64,000 nt of DNA from Skeletonema tropicum (lineage: Eukaryota; Bacillariophyta; Thalassiosirophyceae; Thalassiosirales; Thalassiosiraceae): NCBI GenBank assembly GCA_037178625.1, contig CM074140.1, positions 186,001 through 250,000 on the forward strand, given 5' to 3'. Below the pieces are notes generated by a model. It ran no database searches. It was not told where the DNA came from and was given only the letters and a program-made list of their open reading frames with translations. A program made the translations under genes and the position numbers. Below are positions 11,320 through 21,598 of the stretch, piece after piece. Positions within the stretch are counted from its first letter, which is position 1; the number at the start of each line of letters is the position of its first letter.

Positions 11320-12007
11320 ATGAGGGGAGGGCGTAATTCGGGCGGTAGAGGCTCTCGAAGTAAGATGTTTCGCAATGATCAAGAATTGACTGATCGTGAG
11401 GCACGTCTTCGTGCTAGGTCGGCTGCAGCGGAGGAGAGAAGTAGTGTACCCCCTCCAAATGAATCTGAACAAGTTGCTGCTCCCAATGATGGCTTGGAGT
11501 GCGCCTGCTGTAACAAGGCAATCGCAAATACCGATGATCATGTCTTCATTACGCCATGCGAGCATTATTATGATGTTGTCGTCCAATGAAGATGAAGAGG
11601 CAGTCTGCCCGGAGGAGTCAATCTTCCAGCGATGACTCTGTCTTCAATCATGGGATGAGAGGCTGGAAGAATACTTTATCACGTACTACATCGACAATCA
11701 TAATGCTGTTGAAAGATCTGAGAAAGGACTTGCGAAGGTAAAGACTGCGATGAAAGATCTAAAGGCAGCAGTGGAATTGGATACGAAACTTGCAACTACA
11801 ACAAGCGCACAAGATCTAAAGCCAAGAGAGTGCAAAAAAGTGTTGCTTCTGGTAGAGATAGATCGCATGACCAAGCGAGATAAATTGAGGACGAAGAAGA
11901 AAGTGAAGATTCCAGTGCACAAGATGGACTTGAACACAAAGAAAGATACTATTATTGAGTTCCTCATTAATTGGCGTCAAAAGAGTTCAAAGCTTATCCA
12001 AAGCTAG
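11320..12007 (+). pseudogene. RING-like zinc finger plus coiled-coil remnant
   Basis: An open frame at 11320-11589 contains an Arg-rich start and CACCNKAIANTDDHVFITPCEHYYD, the first half of a C3HC4-like finger (ligands C-x2-C, then C-x-H). After a frame change near 11580 the next frame gives NEDEEAVCPEESIFQR. A third frame from about 11652 runs WDERLEEYFITYYIDNHNAV into a charged, Lys/Glu-rich coiled coil ending at 12007. All three read rightward immediately after the reverse transcriptase, so they may be a second ORF of that retroelement. At least two frameshifts make it non-functional as written. Confidence 0.4.
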
Positions 12008-12174
12008 CACAAGAGCTGAAGGATGGAATTTTGACGAGGCAGAGTGAATCTAATCGTGTGACACATGCATCCAGAAAGTAGCTTATGGAGTCGGAGTTCT
12101 TCTCTCTAGGCAAGCATCTACGCGAAAAGGGAGACACATACTCATGATAGCAATCTATAATAGTTAATTAGTTC

Positions 12175-13602
12175 CTAGGACGTAAAGGCCGAGTCTGAGT
12201 AATAGCAGCTGAACCAAGCTTGGTTAGAATTTGCTCCGTTGTTTGTGTTTGTGCTTTCGGTACTCTCACCCTCTAGACTTCTTCTCCGCCGCATAGTACT
12301 CGTCAGTCTCTTTAGCGCTGCTTTTGCACTGGGTCGAACTGGCTCCTGATGCTGCTCAAAGAGACTACGAAGACTTTCAACGAAACTTGCATGGAACATT
12401 ATACGGTGTAAATCATCCCACTCACTCTTTAATTCAATAATCCCAACTTTAATGTCGGGCGATGGCGCATCATTAGTATTCATAGTATTATTCTTGGTTT
12501 GTCCACAAAGTCTACCGATTTGTTGGTACGCAACAGTGTTTAGACTGATAACAACTTGTGAATTCTTTGCATCCGCACCAGCCTCAGCAACAGCTGCAGG
12601 AGTAAGAGTGTTGCACTCAGAAAACTTCATAAGACTCTTGAACGCCGATTCTTCTAATTTACAGGCTGTCTTGTCCATCAATTGGCGACAATAGCAGGCT
12701 TAGTATCCACTTTGCGCCGTTTGTTCTTGTTAGATGATAGAGCCTTGGCAGACGCTGAAGCATCAGCGACAGCTTCGGGCTGAACAAGAGACCCAGTAAT
12801 GATCTAATAGATAGCAGAGCAGCGTTAGGGTGACATGGTGACGGAGAATAGCATGGGCAATGACCGAACAACAACTATGTATACATCTTCTCGTAAACGA
12901 CTCTTTCTCTCCTTGGTCGCATTCTCCCTCCTACCGGCATTACGACGGTCGTCACGAGCCCTCTTCAATTTAGCAGACTTATCTTTTTGTGCCTGCGTCT
13001 TTTTCCTTGGGCGCTCGCTTCTTCTTCTTCTTCTTCTTCTTTGGAGGAGGGACAACTTCCGTCGATATCTGTTGCTGCGCCTTCTCCGTGCTAGTTCGCT
13101 TTCTCTTTCCTCTGCCTCCTCCCATGCCAATCTCTGCAAGAGCCCTCACTGCAGCTTGTTCCTCGCGCTGCTAAGATTCCAAAATACGGTTAATTGTGGA
13201 CAATTGCTGTCGGTCTGTGAGCAGGCGCCATTGTCGGACTGCTCTCGCCTTCCCTGTAGGAGTTCTCCTCAAAGAAAGCACCTCGGGAGGGATATCATGC
13301 GTCCCCTTTCCTTTATGGCGAGGGAATACCTCATTGATCGAGTCGTTAGAACTAAAGTCACAACGTGCAGTCTTATCAGCCAAACTTTCGTTGCCCGTGA
13401 TGCGGCTGACTCGCGATGCACTCGCATCATTCGACGGCTTCAACATCAACACTCGACCAGTTCGGGACGTCTTCTTTGAAGCCTCATTGCTCGATGAGTT
13501 GACCACCCCCGATTCTGCAATAGGGGTGGTTTCCCTACCGTTTTGGATGGAGAGTTCGTTACAATCCTTGGATTGATCGGTCGGTTGAGTTTTGGTTGAC
13601 AT
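12175..13602 (-). pseudogene. leftward basic coiled-coil protein, several disruptions
   Basis: Starts at 13600-13602 (MSTKTQPTDQSKDCNEL) just inside the right repeat arm. The first frame runs 143 codons to a TAG at 13171-13173. The same frame then continues for 64 more codons (QREEQAAVRALAEIGMGGGR, then PPPKKKKKKKRAPKEKD) to 12979, so the TAG looks like one nonsense mutation. Further left a frame with LVQPEAVADASASAKALSSN near 12780 leads into MDKTACKLEESAFKSLMKFS, whose ORF (12175-12681) ends with an Arg-rich tail. I do not recognise the family. Composition (Ser, Lys, Arg, Glu, Ala) suggests a nucleic-acid-binding or structural ORF of the element. Confidence 0.4.
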
Positions 13603-13672
13603 CGGAGGTCGGAATGATTGAGATGTTTACTAGCGTTATGCGAATTTATCTAGTGCTCGGCAAATCTTTAAA

Positions 13673-14183
13673 ACTGGCGGGAAAAAATTTTCACTGGAAA
13701 AAATTGTCACTGTCACTGAAACTCCACACAAAACACTAACAAAACACAAAAAACACGAGTTCTACACCCTTACATGGAGGTTCTGTGCCTCCATGTCGAC
13801 CCCTAACACAAATAGTCGACCATAATACGATAGTACAGACTATTAGCTTTCGATAGAACCACTGGTCAACGTTATATGCAGTATACTCGCATAGCAGCAG
13901 CAGTACAGGCATGCAGATCTGCCGTAGGCATGCGTCATTCTAGCTCGAAATAGCAGTTATTGGTCACAAATTCGTCGGTAGGTGCTCTATCTCGACGAAT
14001 CATAGTCTCTTCCGCATCAGATATTGTACATATACTGTTTGGGATGCTATCTTTCAACTGATCTATGAATTTTCGTCGGGCAACATGGCCATATTTAGAC
14101 TATTACAATTTTGTTAGTGATTTGTGTGTGAAAATTGTGAGCTGTCACGACGCGACAGTGACAATTATTTCCCGCCAGTAGCT
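13673..14183 (-). repeat. right arm of 510-bp long inverted repeat
   Basis: Reverse complement of 7674-8193, near 99% identical. The inner end is ACTGGCGGGAAAAAATT; the outer end is TTTCCCGCCAGTAGCT, followed at once by a near-perfect foldback around GTTTAAAAC. Confidence 0.9.
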
Positions 14184-14604
14184 GGCGTTTAAAACGCCAG
14201 CTCCCCCCCCGAAAGAAATAAAATGAAAATAGAAAATAAAGGCAACAAAGTATTTAGTTTAGGCGGGGACAATTTAATCTTTGAGTTACTATTAATACCC
14301 CCCCCACCTAGACACCGGTTTTTGGGCTAGTGGTTCCCCTGAGTGGATTTTTACCCCCGCTGTGAGAACCACTAACAAACCACAAACCTCGAACTGGTTG
14401 GCATCGAGCACACAACACCAACACAATGGTACAATGGTAGTACTACCCTCTAACAACACTATTAGTTGAGTTATTTTTTACATCGCTTGGTTCTAAACTC
14501 ATCGGCTGCCGCCCCCCAGCATCGCCATGGTGCTCATTGACGTGCATTTCTATAGGAGCACGAAAACAGTTAATGCAAAGATCTGTACGAAGGTGCGGGC
14601 AAAT
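14184..14604. other. intergenic, no gene seen
   Basis: Contains runs of C (near 14205 and 14300) and low-complexity A-rich sequence. No coding frame or RNA fold that I can support. Confidence 0.4.
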
Positions 14605-15520
14605 GATATGACCATTCGGATCTTCTGCTGACTGTTGTGAAGAAGGGTGTCAAAAAGCTCTTTGAAAAGGAAGGAAAAGATGTGACGGACGATGCTCTAG
14701 ATGCCGCCATCGGGCGTATTGAGACAATCACTTGCAGATGCGTCTGACCCAGGTGCTTGCAATCTTGTTGAATTTCTCCAGTGAATTGACTCCTCCACAA
14801 TTCCGTAATGTTGCCCTACAGAGACAGCCAACACCAATCATTAATCCCAGACGGACGGAGCATTTTTATTCTCGCGATGAAGTCATTATTATGTTCGCAG
14901 GGAATGAGGATGCTCTCACAGATTTTTCTGATCTACCTTCTTACAAGAGTCAAGGAGCAGAGACAAAAGCACAATGATAGAGCTGTCGCCAAAGAGCTCA
15001 AGCTTAAAAGTTGGGACCCGAAGAAATTAAGAAGTTTTATTGTCTGCTACTTTTGTGGAAAACGTTGCTGCATATATTCCCCTTCGGATGCGGATTTCGC
15101 TAGAGGAAGCGCAGCTCTTAAGGCAAAGCTTGAGTCTTTGTCTGATAGGTATTCGTGTGGTGATTTGATATTTGGCGATGAAGATGATATGAGTAAGATT
15201 ATTGTTCAGAAGCTGAACTTGACCTGCGAGTCTCAAATTGAACCAAGCTACTACAAAAATGATGGTCGCACATTGAAACTGAAACCTATTTGTGTTCATT
15301 GCCATTGCGGAGAGTCAGAGTCGGGAGCTGCTGTGGCTGTGGAAGTTTTCTTCTGGGGCAAGAGCAATTGAGACAATGCAATTTGACGGGTTGTTACAAA
15401 TGCTTACCCATTTGTATCATGTGCCTTCAGAGTGGCAAAAAGGTTGTCAAGGGGAAGGCGAAAGATAAATTGGAAGCACGAGCGGAGCAGGCACGTGCAA
15501 ATGCAACGAGTAACAACTAA
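14605..15520 (+). pseudogene. Cys-rich zinc-binding element protein, frameshifted
   Basis: Several rightward frames join into one decayed protein. An early frame near 14610-14747 reads DHSDLLLTVVKKGVKKLFEK. A second (14732-14977) ends NPRRTEHFYSRDEVIIMFAG. The main one (14808-15371, best from about 14960) has the Cys pattern FIVCYFCGKRCCIYSPSD, RYSCGDLIFGDEDD, LTCESQIEPSYY and CVHCHCG. A last frame (to 15520) has GCYKCLPICIMCLQSGKK. This pattern of paired CxxC sites with an IYS and a YxCGD motif recurs, to my knowledge, beside mobile elements of algae and invertebrates; that family link is from memory. At least three frame changes show it is dead. Confidence 0.4.
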
Positions 15521-15886
15521 GATCTAAGATCTCTACTACAGCCTCTACACCGGGGGTGAAAATTACGGGGGTAGAAAAGTTGACCCCCCCCTCACCACAG
15601 CAAGCTGCGCTTAATAGTAACTTGAAGATTAAATTGTCCCCCCCTTATCATAAATCGTTCGGGGTGACTATTCCACTTTGCAGCACGCGTCTTGCTTGAT
15701 CTTGCTTCCAACACGCGTCTTATTTTTTGACCTCGACCATGGCCTTTCGCTTCATCGATCGTACTTTGAGCACACCAAGACACTCCATCTACATCAAGAT
15801 TATTGCCTCTGCAACTGCATCATAAAATAAAAAAAGCAACCAAAAGCACCACATAATAATATCATTCATTCAGCAACAACAAAAAT
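15521..15886. other. intergenic, no gene seen
   Basis: Between the decayed zinc-binding ORF and the four-TM gene. It contains the direct repeat ACACGCGTCTT / GCACGCGTCTTG, also found near 7375, and an A-rich 5' leader just before the ATG at 15887. Confidence 0.4.
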
Positions 15887-16564
15887 ATGGCCAAGACAAA
15901 GAGCAGCCTCTCTCTATCCCTCCTCTCCAACATCTTCGCAACAGTCGCCTTCTTCCTCACTTGGTCATCCACCTTCAACTGCAACTTTGTTCAATTCACC
16001 ACCGTTCAAGACACTGACCTCAGCCTCGGCTTTGGCCTCTGGTCTCACAGCTGGTACGCCATTTCCTCATCCCTCAACGGATCACTCGTCTTTCAAGCAT
16101 GCATCGGGTATGGATCCACAACCATCGACAAATCAATGATGGCAGCACGTTTCTTCTCCCTCCTCGCCTTGGCACTGGGTGGTACATTCTTCTTTGTCAA
16201 TATCATTAGCGGATGTGTCACCCCGAACAAACGCCTCTCCAGCTACACTCGATCGGAGGGTGTGGCATATCTTCTCACAAGTCTCTCCCATGGCCTGTCA
16301 CTCTTACTATTGAACAGTCCAACTGTGTGCACGAACAATCCACTGATCGAACAATTGCAATCGGAAATAGATGCACGAGAACATGTTCAAATCGAGTTTG
16401 ATGACACATGCACCATTTCGACTGGAGCACGGTGTTGTATTGCGGCAATTGTCTTTTGGTTCTTGACTGGTTTGGCGAGTTGTCAGGCTACGTCGGCGGC
16501 GAGGAAGGAGGAGAATAATGGTGGGGAGAATTTGAGGGATCCTTTGATTGATAATGTTTTATAG
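15887..16564 (+). CDS. four-TM membrane protein, member 1 of a local family
   Basis: Intronless, 225 residues, start in AAAATATGGCC. Four hydrophobic helices (about 11-30, 88-108, 125-142 and 182-200), with an extracytoplasmic loop between the first two containing GFGLWSHSWY and a Cys. Family marks shared with the genes at 49571, 50588 and 52028: CNFVQFT after TM1, a Met/Trp-x-AAR-x-F stretch before TM2 (SMMAARFFSLLALALGG), a C-x-[ILM]-x-x-G motif before TM4 (TCTISTGARCCIAA), and an acidic tail ending LRDPLID. The topology resembles claudin or tetraspan proteins, but no known family signature is evident. Function unknown; probably an endomembrane or plasma-membrane protein of a diatom-restricted family. 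Confidence 0.75.
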   Translation: MAKTKSSLSLSLLSNIFATVAFFLTWSSTFNCNFVQFTTVQDTDLSLGFGLWSHSWYAISSSLNGSLVFQACIGYGSTTIDKSMMAARFFSLLALALGGTFFFVNIISGCVTPNKRLSSYTRSEGVAYLLTSLSHGLSLLLLNSPTVCTNNPLIEQLQSEIDAREHVQIEFDDTCTISTGARCCIAAIVFWFLTGLASCQATSAARKEENNGGENLRDPLIDNVL

Positions 16565-17169
16565 TGCATATACATTATCCGAACTCTGTATGCAAAAGAT
16601 GTTCCTACTGCATTAATAAATCTAAAGAATCAGTGTGATCGACTGAACAAACTATGAGGTGTACAAAATCATTCTCCCTCTTGACGCATCTTTTCATTTA
16701 TCGTTAGGGTGTCTTTATCCTCCCATCGGACATGGCATCCATCCTGTTCATCATCGTCATTACACGGACGAGCAAGTACCATCCATGTGTTGAGTTGTGG
16801 TAAGAAGGTAACAAGCAGCAAGAGATCTGTTTACTCCTTGTGACAGTGGACAATTTACTTCTACAATGTGTTAAACATATTGAATTTGTGTACACATCTC
16901 GTTTACAAGTTGTTTGGTTCAAACATAATATATATATTTCAAATATACTTTAGTTAGCGTTATCACAGACGTGATTTCTCCACAGAGTGAATTGCTACAT
17001 ATTATTTTGCATGATGATTCATTTGCTGTTCGTTGGATCATTATTTCACCTCAAATGCAATATCATTTAGTTGTAGTTGTAGTATCAATCAAATTTGGTA
17101 ATGCCCCCCAAATCAATCAATCAATCAATCAACCCAAGCCAGACAACAATTTACCCCCCTTATTGTACT
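16565..17169. other. intergenic, converging 3' ends
   Basis: Lies between the four-TM gene (+) and the plastid protein gene (-). It holds AT-rich terminator-like DNA and a short CAAT repeat near 17115. No gene seen. Confidence 0.4.
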
Positions 17170-17583
17170 TTAAGAAGTAGGCGGAGGTCCCACACTAGTA
17201 ACATCAATATTACTCACAATCAACGGAAAGAATGCAAATACCAAACAACCAATCACCATAATCGGAAAGGCAATATACAGTCCAATATCAAATGCATCCG
17301 TTCGACCCGCGTCATCTCCACTGCTGCCGGGAATCACTCCACCGAGAGTGGCTGCTCTGATTTCTTCCTCGGATGCCTCCCATGATTTCATCTTTTCTTC
17401 GAGAGTGAGTGTGCTGCTGGAGGAAGATTCTTCTTCGCTGGTATTTTCGGGTGTGTTGTAGAGTGGAATGTTTGTATTGATGGATTTTCGTGCGACAGCT
17501 ACTGGAGAGGAGGGGGAGGTGAAGGCAGTGCTGGATGATAGGAGGGCCTGTAGTAAGGCTGCTACGAGGAGTAGGCGCATCAT
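17170..17583 (-). CDS. small plastid-targeted single-TM protein
   Basis: 137 residues, intronless. Residues 1-20 are a signal peptide (MMRLLLVAALLQALLSSSTA) followed by FTSPSSP, the diatom signal-peptide/transit-peptide junction with Phe at +1. Residues about 60-85 are acidic and Ser-rich, then a short amphipathic stretch (LEEKMKSWEASEEEIRAA). One transmembrane helix lies at about 104-123 (IGLYIAFPIMVIGCLVFAFF), followed by a short Pro-rich tail. A thylakoid or envelope location is inferred. I cannot assign a specific role. It is divergent from the first truncated NTAN1 copy, with 318 bp between the two starts, probably the ancestral divergent promoter. Confidence 0.7.
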   Translation of the reverse strand: MMRLLLVAALLQALLSSSTAFTSPSSPVAVARKSINTNIPLYNTPENTSEEESSSSSTLTLEEKMKSWEASEEEIRAATLGGVIPGSSGDDAGRTDAFDIGLYIAFPIMVIGCLVFAFFPLIVSNIDVTSVGPPPTS

Positions 17584-17901
17584 GATGTCGACGGAGTTGG
17601 TGAAAATTTATTATGCTTGATTTGATATCATACACCATACGGAAGCTGACGACGACATGGTGGTTTTCAACTTGGCCCTGTGCGTCAGCCCTCGTGATTC
17701 CGTGAAATGCATTCTGCGAATTTATACTCCCATCTAAATTTGGCGCGCAAGCACGGTACTTATGGTAATCAACCAACACGTCGACCATGACCAGAACATT
17801 TGCAGGGCTGCACGGATCGACAGCTACTTATTAGCAACATACACTAAATATATTAATGAAGCTCAAAGCACTGCTGATGTATGTACTATCGATAATAAGA
17901 T

Positions 17902-18561
17902 ATGATGCCATCCACATCCACCTCTCCTACTGGCAAATGGGAGCGCACCAATCTGCGTCTACCAGCCATTCAAAATCATACCAATGACTCAGCAACTATT
18001 GCCGCCTCTCAAGAATATTACTTGTGCCTGCCGATGCATATGCCGCCAACATTAACAACTCTTGACAGCTCATCATCTAATATTATCGCAGATGATGATG
18101 ATGATCGTACAAATGAAAATAATAATCGAACACCAATTTCACAACATGAACATTCCATCGCTCTAGATCATGTAGATCTAGATCTAGATCGCTACCTCTC
18201 CTCACTGCCACAGCTAGCACCCTCCACAAGACAATTATTGCATCATCATCATTCCAACAATCAGCAGCAGCAGCAGCAGCATAAACTCATTACATCGACC
18301 AACAGCGGTCGAATCATCAATGTCTTGCAGGGAGAAATGGCGCATTGCACTCCAGCTCAGGCAGATGTTCTTGTGAGTGATGATGCTACGACATGTCACA
18401 TTTTGGGATTGTGGAGTTGTTGTTGCAGCAGTGGTGAAGGTGAGGGTACTTCTAGTAACAGTGTGTGTGACATTGGTGATTCAAGAGCAAGAGACGTACT
18501 AACACGAACTGATGGTAGTAAATTGAAATTGGCGACAGTGGCTCACAATTATTTTATATGA
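17902..18561 (+). CDS. truncated NTAN1-like ORF, copy 1
   Basis: 219 codons. Residues 1-215 equal the N-terminal part of the full gene at 43700: an acidic/Ser-rich leader with DDDDD, HHHH and a run of six Gln, then the amidohydrolase nucleophile block SDDATTCHI with Cys165, ending at TVAH. Four junk residues (NYFI) precede the stop. The C-terminal beta-rich part of the enzyme is absent, so catalysis is unlikely. This copy is the only one with unique DNA upstream of 17771 and so probably keeps the ancestral promoter. Its following spacer is type A with a 15-bp deletion (TCTCGATCTGCTATA missing near 19160). Confidence 0.75.
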   Translation: MMPSTSTSPTGKWERTNLRLPAIQNHTNDSATIAASQEYYLCLPMHMPPTLTTLDSSSSNIIADDDDDRTNENNNRTPISQHEHSIALDHVDLDLDRYLSSLPQLAPSTRQLLHHHHSNNQQQQQQHKLITSTNSGRIINVLQGEMAHCTPAQADVLVSDDATTCHILGLWSCCCSSGEGEGTSSNSVCDIGDSRARDVLTRTDGSKLKLATVAHNYFI

Positions 18562-19412
18562 CAATCCACCAGGAAGACGATGAGTATGAGTGGTGATTTC
18601 GAAAGCTCTCATTGCGCTCTACCGATTGGTACTATTATCAATACCAAATATCGATCGATCGTTTGCCAATGCACTCTACAAACTCGAGCACAAGAATCCT
18701 TATAATTACGTCGAGCCCAAATCGACATTCCGAATAAATTCGGATTTTGACCAAAATGACCAAGTAGAATCGTTGTTTGAAGCGCTTTCGATTTCGATTA
18801 GTAGTAGAATAATAAATAATAAACAGTATTTTGATAGTATCCATGGTACGAATCGAATCAGCTTCAAAAGAGCTTTCCAATGGTTGTCATATTGTATTGT
18901 ATTCTGCCTCGTCAACATTTAATTTCGACCTCGGCTGTGAAATTCTGGCTCCAGAGCCGGATCTGGCCGAGCTGGGCAGAAAGTAACCCCGTTTCTGGCC
19001 CATTCGATCTGTGAATAGTCGTCCAATCAACCTCATTACACGTCTAAACGATAGAGCTTGATGAGAGCTTTTCAAAACGCCACTGATCGTCTTGATTGGA
19101 CCTCTACGAGACAAGATATCAAAAGATACGGCTCATGGTCAATGGTCATGCATGGTGCATGTACATCTGCTGCTCTTGCCTTGATTTGATGGCTTTTTGA
19201 TGCGACACAGCAATTCAGATGCCCATCTCTCTCAAAAATTCCGCCAACACCAAACCAAAAAGGTTGAACGTTGAATATATGAACCAACACGTCGACCATG
19301 ACCAGAACATTTGCAGGGCTGCACGGATCGACAGCTACTTATTAGCAACATACACTAAATATATTAATGAAGCTCAAAGCACTGCTGATGTATGTACTAT
19401 CGATAATAAGAT

Positions 19413-20072
19413 ATGATGCCATCCACATCCACCTCTCCTACTGGCAAATGGGAGCGCACCAATCTGCGTCTACCAGCCATTCAAAATCATACCAATGACT
19501 CAGCAACTATTGCCGCCTCTCAAGAATATTACTTGTGCCTGCCGATGCATATGCCGCCAACATTAACAACTCTTGACAGCTCATCATCTAATATTATCGC
19601 AGATGATGATGATGATCGTACAAATGAAAATAATAATCGAACACCAATTTCACAACATGAACATTCCATCGCTCTAGATCATGTAGATCTAGATCTAGAT
19701 CGCTACCTCTCCTCACTGCCACAGCTAGCACCCTCCACAAGACAATTATTGCATCATCATCATTCCAACAATCAGCAGCAGCAGCAGCAGCATAAACTCA
19801 TTACATCGACCAACAGCGGTCGAATCATCAATGTCTTGCAGGGAGAAATGGCGCATTGCACTCCAGCTCAGGCAGATGTTCTTGTGAGTGATGATGCTAC
19901 GACATGTCACATTTTGGGATTGTGGAGTTGTTGTTGCAGCAGTGGTGAAGGTGAGGGTACTTCTAGTAACAGTGTGTGTGACATTGGTGATTCAAGAGCA
20001 AGAGACGTACTAACACGAACTGATGGTAGTAAATTGAAATTGGCGACAGTGGCTCACAATTATTTTATATGA
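19413..20072 (+). CDS. truncated NTAN1-like ORF, copy 2
   Basis: Same 219 residues as copy 1. The upstream DNA is array spacer instead of the ancestral flank. Followed by a standard type-A spacer. Confidence 0.7.
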   Translation: MMPSTSTSPTGKWERTNLRLPAIQNHTNDSATIAASQEYYLCLPMHMPPTLTTLDSSSSNIIADDDDDRTNENNNRTPISQHEHSIALDHVDLDLDRYLSSLPQLAPSTRQLLHHHHSNNQQQQQQHKLITSTNSGRIINVLQGEMAHCTPAQADVLVSDDATTCHILGLWSCCCSSGEGEGTSSNSVCDIGDSRARDVLTRTDGSKLKLATVAHNYFI

Positions 20073-20938
20073 CAATCCACCAGGAAGACGATGAGTATGA
20101 GTGGTGATTTCGAAAGCTCTCATTGCGCTCTACCGATTGGTACTATTATCAATACCAAATATCGATCGATCGTTTGCCAATGCACTCTACAAACTCGAGC
20201 ACAAGAATCCTTATAATTACGTCGAGCCCAAATCGACATTCCGAATAAATTCGGATTTTGACCAAAATGACCAAGTAGAATCGTTGTTTGAAGCGCTTTC
20301 GATTTCGATTAGTAGTAGAATAATAAATAATAAACAGTATTTTGATAGTATCCATGGTACGAATCGAATCAGCTTCAAAAGAGCTTTCCAATGGTTGTCA
20401 TATTGTATTGTATTCTGCCTCGTCAACATTTAATTTCGACCTCGGCTGTGAAATTCTGGCTCCAGAGCCGGATCTGGCCGAGCTGGGCAGAAAGTAACCC
20501 CGTTTCTGGCCCATTCGATCTGTGAATAGTCGTCCAATCAACCTCATTACACGTCTAAACGATAGAGCTTGATGAGAGCTTTTCAAAACGCCACTGATCG
20601 TCTTGATTGGACCTCTACGAGACAAGATATCAAAAGATACGGCTCATGGTCAATGGTCATGCATGGTGCATCTCGATCTGCTATATGTACATCTGCTGCT
20701 CTTGCCTTGATTTGATGGCTTTTTGATGCGACACAGCAATTCAGATGCCCATCTCTCTCAAAAATTCCGCCAACACCAAACCAAAAAGGTTGAACGTTGA
20801 ATATATGAACCAACACGTCGACCATGACCAGAACATTTGCAGGGCTGCACGGATCGACAGCTACTTATTAGCAACATACACTAAATATATTAATGAAGCT
20901 CAAAGCACTGCTGATGTATGTACTATCGATAATAAGAT

Positions 20939-21598
20939 ATGATGCCATCCACATCCACCTCTCCTACTGGCAAATGGGAGCGCACCAATCTGCGTCTACC
21001 AGCCATTCAAAATCATACCAATGACTCAGCAACTATTGCCGCCTCTCAAGAATATTACTTGTGCCTGCCGATGCATATGCCGCCAACATTAACAACTCTT
21101 GACAGCTCATCATCTAATATTATCGCAGATGATGATGATGATCGTACAAATGAAAATAATAATCGAACACCAATTTCACAACATGAACATTCCATCGCTC
21201 TAGATCATGTAGATCTAGATCTAGATCGCTACCTCTCCTCACTGCCACAGCTAGCACCCTCCACAAGACAATTATTGCATCATCATCATTCCAACAATCA
21301 GCAGCAGCAGCAGCAGCATAAACTCATTACATCGACCAACAGCGGTCGAATCATCAATGTCTTGCAGGGAGAAATGGCGCATTGCACTCCAGCTCAGGCA
21401 GATGTTCTTGTGAGTGATGATGCTACGACATGTCACATTTTGGGATTGTGGAGTTGTTGTTGCAGCAGTGGTGAAGGTGAGGGTACTTCTAGTAACAGTG
21501 TGTGTGACATTGGTGATTCAAGAGCAAGAGACGTACTAACACGAACTGATGGTAGTAAATTGAAATTGGCGACAGTGGCTCACAATTATTTTATATGA
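20939..21598 (+). CDS. truncated NTAN1-like ORF, copy 3
   Basis: Protein unchanged from copy 1. Type-A spacer follows; unit length 1526. Confidence 0.7.
   Translation: MMPSTSTSPTGKWERTNLRLPAIQNHTNDSATIAASQEYYLCLPMHMPPTLTTLDSSSSNIIADDDDDRTNENNNRTPISQHEHSIALDHVDLDLDRYLSSLPQLAPSTRQLLHHHHSNNQQQQQQHKLITSTNSGRIINVLQGEMAHCTPAQADVLVSDDATTCHILGLWSCCCSSGEGEGTSSNSVCDIGDSRARDVLTRTDGSKLKLATVAHNYFI

Larger units (their letters stand above)
7674..14183. mobile_element. composite element bounded by long inverted repeats, cargo decayed
   Basis: Two inverted 510-bp arms enclose about 5.5 kb carrying a defective reverse transcriptase (9246-11266), a RING-like/coiled-coil remnant (11320-12007) and a leftward basic coiled-coil gene (12175-13602). 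Arm identity is near 99%, so the arms are young or recently converted. I see no transposase. Possible origins are one long-TIR DNA transposon, or two MITEs of the same family that trapped older DNA between them. No certain target duplication is visible. Short foldbacks lie just outside both ends: GCTGGCGTTT/AAACGCCAGC near 14181 and GCTAGGGTAA/TTACCCTAGC near 7620-7674. Confidence 0.6.

Noticed and set aside
18590..18922. 110- or 117-codon rightward ORF and the 65-81-codon leftward ORFs in every array spacer
   Set aside because: They repeat because the DNA repeats. They change abruptly between A and B cassettes, have no recognisable domain and overlap one another on both strands.
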